This document shows, one piece after another, positions 41,038 through 50,000 of a stretch of 53,226 nucleotides of DNA. The stretch is from NCBI RefSeq assembly GCF_947301925.1, contig NZ_CAMYUE010000016.1, positions 1 through 53,226 of the forward strand, written 5' to 3'. The stretch comes from an uncultured Ruminococcus sp. (GTDB lineage: Bacteria > Bacillota > Clostridia > Oscillospirales > Ruminococcaceae). How positions within the stretch are numbered: the stretch's first letter is position 1; every line of letters starts with the position of its first letter. A model generated the notes under the pieces. It did not search any database, was not told the DNA's origin, and was given only the letters and a program-made list of their open reading frames with translations. Made by a program: the position numbers and the translations under genes.

Positions 41038-41928
41038 TCACACATCCTCAAGAGTGTAAATTTTGCATTTTCTGCTGACCCGCGAGAACTTGCTCACGGC
41101 GCCGTTGGCGCTGACGTCGAAGAATTCGGTGACGCCCAGCTCCTCCAGCTTGTTTATTGCCAGATCCCAGCGGATCGGCGTGTAGACATTGAGCTGATTT
41201 TCCCTCATGACCTGATCGCCCTCTGTCATCACCTCTCTGTCGAAGATAGAGAGTATGGGATATACGGGGTTGCTGTACTTTATGGAAGCGCAGAAGTCCA
41301 CATATTCCTGCGAATATTTCTTCATGGCGGGGTGGTGGTAGGCGACTCCCGTACCGAAGCTGAAGGCCTTGATAGCGCCCTCGTTCTGACAGAGGAGAAG
41401 AGCCTTTTCCACTGCTGCGGCCTTGCCGCTGACCATGACGTGGAATCTTGAATTGCCGCTTCCGATGACCAGTTCATCGGGGGAGAATTTACCTTCAAAC
41501 AGCTCCTCGATATCGCTGTATGAGAAGCCTATGACGATGCCCATATCCAGCTTTTCGTCGTGCTCCTCCAGGCAGCGCATGGTAGCGCGGTTCATCATGA
41601 TGATATCATGTGCGAACTCATGGGGCACCGAGCCGAAGCAGCCGCTTATGCTGACTATGCCCGAGCTGTAGCCCGCGCCAATGTCGGGGACAATGCCTTT
41701 TTCTATGTAATGCTCGAAAACGACTCTGTCGCAGATGAGTGAGATTATCCACTCGGCGACTCTGCCGTCGTAAGCCTTGTTCTTTTCCAGGTCCATGCTG
41801 AGCCCGAGCCTGCCGAAGGCCTCTTCCAGATAGTGCTCATATTTGTCCATGAGCTGAGGCGGCAGCTTTACGAGAAGCTTTTCGGGCTTTGAGCCTATAC
41901 CGTTGAACAGGAAAGCTCTGTTGTACAT
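41038..41928 (-). CDS. FabD-like acyltransferase, variant active site
   Basis: A 296-residue acyl-CoA:ACP transacylase. FNGIGSK takes the place of FPGQGSQ at the N-terminus. The nucleophile elbow is GAGYSSGIVSI with Ser88, Tyr in place of the usual His before it. An Arg of the extender-binding helix is retained (MMNRATMRCL), and catalytic His198 is in GVAYHHPAM. It is the first gene of the operon, with AAGGAG before the ATG. It probably loads malonate onto the first carrier, but the changed GxSxG and FPGQGSQ motifs leave room for a different acyl group. Confidence 0.85.
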   Translation of the reverse strand: MYNRAFLFNGIGSKPEKLLVKLPPQLMDKYEHYLEEAFGRLGLSMDLEKNKAYDGRVAEWIISLICDRVVFEHYIEKGIVPDIGAGYSSGIVSISGCFGSVPHEFAHDIIMMNRATMRCLEEHDEKLDMGIVIGFSYSDIEELFEGKFSPDELVIGSGNSRFHVMVSGKAAAVEKALLLCQNEGAIKAFSFGTGVAYHHPAMKKYSQEYVDFCASIKYSNPVYPILSIFDREVMTEGDQVMRENQLNVYTPIRWDLAINKLEELGVTEFFDVSANGAVSKFSRVSRKCKIYTLEDV

Positions 41929-41961
41929 TTATTTACAATACTCCTTATTATTTATAAATAC

Positions 41962-41990
41962 ATATTATCACCTATTTATGGCGCTGTCAA
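41962..41990 (-). promoter_or_regulatory. Promoter of the 13-gene acyl operon
   Basis: On the minus strand TTGACA (41985-41990) and TAATAT (41962-41967) lie 17 bases apart, 34 bases before the acyltransferase start. No other promoter of similar quality is seen within the operon, whose genes are 67 bases apart or less, or overlap. Confidence 0.85.
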
Positions 41991-42120
41991 TAGGAAAAGC
42001 AGGGTTTCTGCATAAATTTGAGAAAACTGATAAAAAAATCACATACTTGGAATTGATTTTTATAAATTAATTCAATTATACTGGCAGTAAAGAAAAATGA
42101 GTTCTATTCATACCGGGAAC

Positions 42121-42132
42121 TTTGTGGAACAA
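42121..42132 (+). repeat. Intergenic motif TTTGTGGAACAA (copy 3)
   Basis: An exact copy of the 12-base motif at 23341-23352. It lies ~130 bases upstream of the -35 box of the 13-gene operon. Confidence 0.45.
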
Positions 42133-42253
42133 AAAATGGTATTTATATGCTTTAAATGGTGATTTTTTTACGCCGTCATTTTGGAGTGAACGGCAGTTCC
42201 TTAAATCATTGCCTGCTTAAATTATACATTTTTTATACTGTGAGGCGAGTGCG

Positions 42254-42271
42254 TTTTGTAGAAAAACAACA
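42254..42271 (+). repeat. 18-nt intergenic repeat (copy 2)
   Basis: TTTTGTAGAAAAACAACA, identical to 23275-23292. The order relative to TTTGTGGAACAA is reversed here, so the two motifs are separate elements rather than one duplicated block. Confidence 0.6.
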
Positions 42272-42350
42272 GTGAGAAGAACTGTTCAAAAATTGCGGTG
42301 AGCGGCACGGCTTATGAACAATGATTCCGGCCGCGTTGCCATCCGGGCAT

Positions 42351-42385
42351 AAAAAAGCCTTTTCCGATAGTGGGAAAAGGCTTTT
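42351..42385 (-). terminator. Terminator of the ECF transporter gene
   Basis: AAAAAAGCCTTTTCC (42351-42365) pairs with GGAAAAGGCTTTT (42373-42385). It lies seven bases after the stop of the minus-strand transporter gene and separates it from the acyl operon. Confidence 0.9.
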
Positions 42386-42391
42386 CTGCGA

Positions 42392-43582
42392 TCATTCCTT
42401 GAGATTTTCGGGGGTCTTTATCAGCTTTGCCTTGAAGAGGGCTGTGCCGATAAGAGTCGTGAATATTGTGGATACTACCATTTCAAACAGTGCGTTGATG
42501 CCTACTGATGTGATGAGGAAGAGCATTATGCTCTTGCCGGATCTGAGTCTGTCTATATAGTTGAACTTCTTGTATACCTTGAGTGTGTATTTGCCGTCGT
42601 CCATACATCTGAGCGCAGCCGACGGCTCCTTGAATTTTACAGATTTTCCTTTTATTTCCTTGCCGTTCAGTGTAGCGCCCTTGAGCTTTGGCGAGCTGAG
42701 GACGAACTTGACAGCCTCGGTCTCTTCCGTAGTGGGGAGAGTTGCGTCGCTGTCTGCTACCGTGAACACAAGATCGCTGCCGAAAAGGATACGCTTGCCA
42801 TCTGCGGAGAAATCCACATCGTTGCCTGCGTTGTCCTTTACCTCAGTGATGAGGCCGTTGTCCACCGTGATGGTGTACTTGTTGTCCATACCTGTAGCGG
42901 TGTGGTTGAACAGGAGTACCAGAGCGGACATGAAGAATATGGTGTTGAGTATAGCTGCCGAGAAGCCTGAAACGGCGCAGGACTGCTGTACCTTCGAGAG
43001 ATTTTTCTTATTGAGGAACCAGAATGTAAGCGCGAATCCCGCAGCAAACACAGCTAAGAGGACCAGCGCAAGGGGGAGTCCCGAGGTCATGAATTTGTAC
43101 ATACCGTCGGACATTTTGTACTTGCCGTTCTCGTCGTAGCATATCAGAAGCATTACGGACAGGAAAAGACCGATGGATACGGCGCCTGCCACAGAGCTTG
43201 TGATGCCCGAGAGGACTTTCTTTGACTTGATCTTTGAGAGACCGAGGAATATCAGTCCCACAAGGAGTCCGTCGAGAGCACGGGAAACGACTCTCTGTAT
43301 GAATGTGAGTGTAGGGCTTATCTCCAGGGTCATCGCACCCATTCCGCTGAGGACTCCGATACCGAAGCACTGCAGGAAGCTGAAGATACCGAAAACTATT
43401 CCCATAATAAGTCCGCCTGTTGGTCCGAGCGCGATAGCGGCTATAGCAATTGGGATGATGTTAAGGGTGATGGACAGCGGTCCGATGGGGATGGAGCCGA
43501 TGGGCGTCAGTGAGAACAGCGCCACCACGGCGGTCAGAAGACCCAGAAGCACCAGTGAACGTACATTGAACTTCTCTTTCAT
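42392..43582 (-). CDS. ECF transporter S component with soluble insert
   Basis: A 396-residue membrane protein. Residues 1-225 look like the substrate-binding S component of energy-coupling-factor transporters: LVLLGLLTAVVALFSLTPIG, GPLSITLNIIPIAIAAIALGPTGG and helices to ~226, with loop text like that of vitamin transporters. An unusual soluble segment of ~120 residues (226-345, two short beta modules DNKYTITVDNGLITEV and DDGKYTLKVYKK) follows, then a last helix (~351-383). Typical S components are ~180-220 residues. ATG at 43582 follows AAGGAGG. The vitamin transported cannot be assigned, and no energising module is nearby. Confidence 0.8.
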   Translation of the reverse strand: MKEKFNVRSLVLLGLLTAVVALFSLTPIGSIPIGPLSITLNIIPIAIAAIALGPTGGLIMGIVFGIFSFLQCFGIGVLSGMGAMTLEISPTLTFIQRVVSRALDGLLVGLIFLGLSKIKSKKVLSGITSSVAGAVSIGLFLSVMLLICYDENGKYKMSDGMYKFMTSGLPLALVLLAVFAAGFALTFWFLNKKNLSKVQQSCAVSGFSAAILNTIFFMSALVLLFNHTATGMDNKYTITVDNGLITEVKDNAGNDVDFSADGKRILFGSDLVFTVADSDATLPTTEETEAVKFVLSSPKLKGATLNGKEIKGKSVKFKEPSAALRCMDDGKYTLKVYKKFNYIDRLRSGKSIMLFLITSVGINALFEMVVSTIFTTLIGTALFKAKLIKTPENLKE

Positions 43583-43635
43583 ATTAAATTCCTCCTTGTT
43601 ACTACTCCCGTTAAGGGATATAATACAATAATACC

Positions 43636-43664
43636 ATAATACCACGTTTTTCACCGGTTGTAAA
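43636..43664 (-). promoter_or_regulatory. Promoter of the ECF transporter gene
   Basis: On the minus strand TTTACA (43659-43664) and TATTAT (43636-43641) are 17 bases apart. The leader of about 45 bases is too short for a vitamin riboswitch. Confidence 0.65.
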
Positions 43665-43853
43665 TAGCCTGCTTCACAGAAATAATAATAAAATACACCT
43701 TTTAATAGTGCGTTATTGCTAAATATAACTTTTATATGTGGTTATATAAACAGAAAATAATACTAAAAGTTTATGTGGTGAAATACAATTTTGAACTGTT
43801 TTTTACCATGAGTCACTTAAATTGGTAGTACCGGTTGACGAGAAAAGTGGTAT

Positions 43854-43863
43854 TTTGTGGAAC
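43854..43863 (+). repeat. Intergenic motif TTTGTGGAAC (copy 4, partial)
   Basis: The first ten bases of the shared motif, here followed by TTGTTCC so that GGAAC-TT-GTTCC forms its own palindrome (43859-43870). It lies ~100 bases upstream of the promoter of the giant adhesin. Confidence 0.4.
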
Positions 43864-43953
43864 TTGTTCCCAAATGGGGAAAAAACACAGAATTTGATAA
43901 CATTTTGCACAAATACCAATCGTTTTTTTTTCATTTTTAGTATGCCTAAAATA

Positions 43954-43982
43954 TTGCATTTTGTATACCAATGTGATATAAT
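43954..43982 (+). promoter_or_regulatory. Promoter of the giant adhesin gene
   Basis: TTGCAT (43954-43959), 17-base spacer, TATAAT (43977-43982), 100 bases upstream of the start codon at 44082. Confidence 0.75.
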
Positions 43983-44081
43983 TATAGTACAAAAAACTGT
44001 TAATTTTATCATGCTGCGTACAAGCAGAAGGGTAGATTACGGGGGATTGTAAAAAAATAAAAACGAAAGGATGGAATGACC

Positions 44082-47000
44082 ATGAAAAAATCTTTGGGGA
44101 AACGTTTGATTAGTGGCGTTACCTCAGGACTCCTGGCTGTGACCTATGCGCTGCCGTCAGGACTGAGTCCGCTGCGTTCGGTCGCGGCAGAAGATGGTAT
44201 CGGCACTGACGGATTACCCATAGTCAACACACCGTATGAAGAGACGATGTGGAACAGAAATAATCCGTTGGGCGTGGCAGGTGACTTCCACTTATTCGGA
44301 TTTGAGAGTGTCGAAGCTGACAACCATGTAAACGGTAACGTGGCAACGCCTGTTTATATCATGGGCGCGAACTATACCGCTCCCAGCCAGGACGTCGGAA
44401 GACTTCTCAATGTCGTTACCGATGAACTGGTATGGACTCTGGATCCGCGTACAAGAAGCGATATCATTTGTGAGCCTGATGACGGCAAGATTTTTACCAC
44501 ACTGAGCGTTAACTATCTTTACGACTGGCTCCTGCCCGAGGATTACGAGATTTGGGGCAACGATACGCCCGAGAAGAGAGAAACAAAATACAACTACGAA
44601 ACAGGCGAGAGCTGGGAAGAAGTAACACCTGCAAATGACAGAGTTCAGGTGCCATATCCTACGGTATTCAACCCAACCAATGACAGCAGATATTCCGGCG
44701 TGAATATCTATCCCTGCAAGAAGGGAGATTATCCCGCTCTTGTTGAAGCATACGCGAACTCAGAGGAACGTCAGGCTTTTGAAGAGAGCGATCCTCCTGC
44801 AAAGTATAATGGACCGATAATGTTCAGGGTTACCAATAACCTGAAATCGGGCACTGAGAGCTATTATGCTCATGCAGGCAGCACTTTCATCGACTTTGCA
44901 GCTCTGAAGACCTATTATGAGACTATGTCAGATGACTATGCAAGTACCTACAAGGACAACAGATATGAGTCGCTTATATGGGACGGAGGAAAGGATCCCT
45001 GGAACGGCGATGACGTAAGCAAGGCTACTCTCAACCTCTATCCTGAGGGCGCCAATGTTCTCAATATCAAGGCTGAGGACTTTGACAAGTATTACGAGAT
45101 CGCTGTAAACGGCATCAACTACAAGGACGGAAGATACGGCGGCGGCCAGACTCTTATCGTAAACGTAGACCTCCAGCAGCAGCCTGATGTGTTCTGGAAG
45201 ACAAAATGGGATTATATCCCCGTTGAAGGATCAGACGCTAACCTCAACAACGGCGAGGCTACCGTTCAGAGCGGTACCAATATCCTTTACAACTTCTATA
45301 ATGCAGCCCCCGGCGGCTCAAAGGTAAAGTTCGGCTTTGACGGTATACCGCTGGGCTGTGTTCTGGCTCCCGATACCGATTTCAACGTATTCCAGATAAA
45401 CGGTAACATCATTGCCAACAAGATAAAGGCTGATGAAGAGAGCCATATGGCATTCTTCCTGAATCCTCTCGATAATACAAAGGAAACACTTGAGATCTCC
45501 GCTGAGAAGAAGTGGAGCGACGGAAACGACAACCACAGCGGTGACGAAATAAGCGTTACTCTTTACCGTCTGCCCAAGTCCGGCGTTACAGATCCCGCTG
45601 CTGAGTTCACACTGGCAAACAAGTTTACTGACCTCGTAAACTTCATCGCTGAAGGCGACACGGAAAAGTGCAAGTTCAGGATAGACGGTCAGGAGTACAA
45701 GGCAGTTGCCGATAAGGATGCAAACAAGGTCACATACTACCAGAATCAGAATTACGAAGGCAGGGAAGACCTTTTTACTCCTCAGGAGGACGGCAGTATA
45801 AACGCTGCTATTGACGACGGCGAATACGAATTCAAGATCGAGGAAAGAGCTGTTACGGTAACAGTAGCAGACGGCAAGGTGACTGCCATCAGCGGTGACC
45901 CCCTCGCATCACAGATCATCGGTTCAAAGTCACTCAAGGAATCAAACAGCTGGAACGAGGAATGGGAAAATCTCGAGAAGGCAAGCAAGGCAGGTCTTGT
46001 TTACTACTATTATATAGTAGAGGACAACGTTCCTGAAGGCTACACCGTTTCCTATGACGGCAACGGTGCAGCAGGAGGCAACAAGCACATCATCGTTACA
46101 AACAAGAGCGAGGAGATCGCTAATAAGATCAAGTTCGTAAAGCTCTCCGATATTATGACTATCGACACTCAGACAGACGAGACACTTACTTTCAAGTCTG
46201 CTGAAAAGAGACTTACGGGCGCTAAGTTCACTCTTACTCTCGATGAGGCTGCAAATGCCGACGATAATCTTGCATCGGGCGTCAAGTCAAACCTTGATTC
46301 AAACACCAAGGGCAAGCCCGCATACACAGAAAGCACTATCACATGGACGACCATCGAACAGGATATCGAGTTCGAGGGACTCCCTGACGGTACATATACT
46401 CTGACAGAAGAAGCTCCCGAGGGCTACCAGCCTGTAAGCGAGATCAAGTTCAGAGTTGACGGCGGCAAGCCTTCATCTGTTTCGGGTACAGCTGCATATG
46501 ATACATCAGATGCTCATAACAGCGTGGTGACCATAACAGACGATATGTACTCGATCTCACTGAGAAAGGTAGACGAGAACGATACACCTGTTCCCGGTGC
46601 TCTTCTCAGACTCACAAGCACCAGCGGTGCTGACATCACAAAGGTAAAGGCTCACGATACACAGTACTTTACCGCTAACGGCTACGGCTGGAACAAGCCT
46701 GACGCAGGCATCGCACCCTATAAGCTTGAGCTCAGCAAGAATGAGATCAAGAATTTAGCAAGCGACAGCGAATCAGCATTCGAGTGGTACTCCATCGGTT
46801 CGGCAGTTATCTTTACAGGCCTTCCCGAGGGTACATACCAGATCGAAGAGATCAGCGCTCCCGCAGGCTACACAAGAGATACAGCAGTAAGAACCTTCAC
46901 TATCGCAAGAGACGCAGACGGCAAGCTTACAGCAAGCGGTGACGTTTATGCGGAAGACGGTTATGAGAAGGTCAACGACATTATAAATAAGAAGCAGACC

Positions 47001-50000
47001 ATTTCTGTGAGCAAGTACGACATGAACGCCAACGTTATCGAGGGCGCAGAGTTCAGGCTCACAAAGAAGGACGGCACAAAGCTCGGCACTCTCACACTCA
47101 GTGATGAGACACTTGACGAGTCCTTTACTTCATTCGTAGGCCTTACAGATAATTCCAAGGGCGTTACAATAAAGAATACGACCGCAGGCATGGGCTACAC
47201 CCTCCGCGGCAATACATTCTATAATGTAACAGTTGACGGAGCTGCAATCGAAGCAGCACAGAACCTCTATGAGATCTCAGGTACTGCAACAGGCGATACG
47301 CTCAAAATTGATGGTATCTACGACGGTACTTACGTTCTCACACTTGACGACGGCAGGATCTACAATATCCGTGCCGAGGCAAGAGATCTTCTGAAGCCTG
47401 TTGTACAGGTATCAAAGATCGCAACACTCACAGATGAAGGCAAGGCTTATGAGTTCACAGGCGGCAATGCTGCTATGACAGGCCTTGAGGACGGCGATTA
47501 TGTTCTCGAAGAGACAGCTTCACCTAACGGCTATGCAAAGGTTAAGTCTGAATTCGAGTTCAACATCACAGACGGAGTTATCACACTTACAGGCGCTTCC
47601 ACAACAGGCGAGTACAGTGTTGATCCCGCTGATCCCACACACATAATCATCAAGGATAAGGTATCCGAGATAACAATAACCAAGGAATTCGGTGCGTCAG
47701 GCGTTACACAGCCCACAGGCACAAATGAAGGTGCAGCTATGAAGCTCACATTCCTTGAGGGTTCATCAAAGTCCGCAGACGTAAATATTCCTGCCGCTGA
47801 CACCATCAAGGAAGTAGGCGGTTTCATCGAGTGGAACACAAAGGACGGCAATCCCAAGGTATTCAAGGGCCTTTTGGACGGTACATACAAGCTCGAGGAG
47901 ACAACACCTCCCAAGGGCTACGAAAAGGCGGCCGATAAGACCATCGTTATCAAGGACGGCGTTATTGTCGAGATGAACGACGCAGGCGTTGTCATCAGCG
48001 AGAGAGAGTCAGAGTCACTTCTCAATACAAAGCAGGGCACTATCACTCTCGACAAGACTGCACTGGGCGGAAAGGTAATTTCTACAGAGGCAGGCAGCGC
48101 AAAATTCACACTCGAAGCTGTTGGCGAAGGAGCCATGAGTAATCTTGCAGGCGTAAGCATAAACAACGGCACACGTCTCGGGCCTGTAAAGAAGGTCGAG
48201 AATATTGAGTGTACAGACAATAACATCACATTCACAGGTCTCAGAAACGGTACATACAAGCTTACCGAAACAGCGGCTCCCGCAGGCTATTCAGTAGTAA
48301 GCGAGTTCACCTTCAAGGTGGATAAGGGCAAGGTAACGGAAGTAAGCGAAGTTGGTACAACAGGCAAGGCTTACGTAGGCGAAGACGGCCACATCAAGGT
48401 CGAGGACGCTCCTATCATGGTGATCGACAAGGCTGCACTGGGCGGCGAGATCATCACCGGAAGCAACGCAAAGTTCACACTCACTGCTGAGGACGAAGGC
48501 GCTACACTCAAGGGCGTCAAGGTCAACGACGGCGAGGCTCTGGGCGAAGTTGCATCCTACGAGTTCGAGGGCAACAGCACCAAGTTCGAGTATCTCCAGA
48601 ACGGTACATACTCACTTGAGGAGACAACAGCTCCCGACGGATTCTCAACAGTTTCCAAGTTCACATTCAAGATCACAGACGGTCTTGTAACAGAGGTAAG
48701 CGCTGTTACAGACGGCGTGGTAACACCTACAGACGGCGGCAAGGTCCTCAGGGTAGAGGACAGACCCGTTATCAACCTTGACAAGGTAGCTCTGGGCGGT
48801 ACACCTATCCCCGCAGAGGCAGGAAATGCCAAGTTCACTCTGAAGGCAGAGGACGAGGGCGCAACACTGGAGGGCGTTAAGCTCAACGGCGGCGAGGCTC
48901 TGGGCGAAGGCGTTACAGAAGCAGAGTTCGACGGAAACAATGCCGTATTTGAATACCTGAAGGCTGGCAAATACTCACTTACCGAGGAAGTTGCTCCCGA
49001 CGGATTCACAACAGTTACAAAGTTCACATTCGATGTGGACGCAAACGGCAAGGTAACAAATGTTACCAAGACTACAAACGGCGATTCTTACCTCGACGAA
49101 AACGGACATATCGTAGTTGAGGATAAGAAGTCTGACATTACAATCAATAAGAAGGCTCTCGGCGGCGAGGAGATCCCCGCAGAGGCAGGCTCCGCTACAT
49201 TCGTACTGAAGGCTGAGGACGCCGGCAAGACTCTTGAAGGCGTTACAGTATCAACAGGTACGGGTACATCAGGCACAACTCTTACAGCTGATGATACTTC
49301 TTATGAGTTCTCAGGCAACAACGTAAACTTCACAGGTCTCAAGAACGGCAAGTACAGCCTTGAGGAGACCGCAGCTCCCGACGGTTTCACAACAGTCACA
49401 AAGTTCACCTTCACCATCGAAAACGGTAAGGTCAAGGAAGTTGAGGCTGTAACAGACGGTCTTACTGTAAAGAAGGACGACGGAACCATCGAGGTACAGG
49501 ACAGGAAGTCCACAGTAACACTCAACAAAAAGGCTCTGGGCGGCGAGGAGATCCCCGCAGGCGCAGGCAAGGCTACATTCGTTCTCTCAGCAGAGGGCGA
49601 GGGCAAGACTCTTGAAGGAGTAGAGGTAACAGTAGGTTCAGCCGCAACAGGCAAGACTCTCGGCGAGACCGATACCTCATACGAGTTCGAGGGCAACAAC
49701 GTTAAGTTCACAGGCCTCAAGAAGGGTACATACTCACTTGAGGAGACAGCTGCTCCCGACGGCTTCACAACAGTTACCAAGTTCACATTCGACATTGACG
49801 AAAAGGGCAAGGTTACAAACGTAAGCACAGTTACAGACGGCAAGGCTTATATCGATGAGAACGGCATCCTCGTAGTTGAGGACACCAAGACAAAGGTCAT
49901 CATCGACAAGAAGGCTCTCGGCGGTACACCTATCCCCGAGGACGCAGGCAAGGCTAAGTTCACACTGACAGCAAAGAGCGAGGGACTTGATCTCTCAGAC

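Larger units (their letters stand above)
41929..42350. other. Upstream region of the 13-gene operon
   Basis: No gene is seen. The region holds the operon promoter (41962-41990), the TTTGTGGAACAA motif (42121-42132) and the 18-base repeat (42254-42271) shared with the sipW-CotH intergenic region. Otherwise it is A/T-rich and unremarkable. Confidence 0.6.

Noticed and set aside
43583..43640. Search for a vitamin riboswitch ahead of the ECF transporter gene
   Set aside because: The leader between the predicted transcription start and the ATG is only about 45 bases, and no known aptamer core was recognised.
43822..44052. A 76-codon open frame before the giant adhesin
   Set aside because: It spans the adhesin promoter, has no ribosome site and looks like A/T-rich intergenic DNA.
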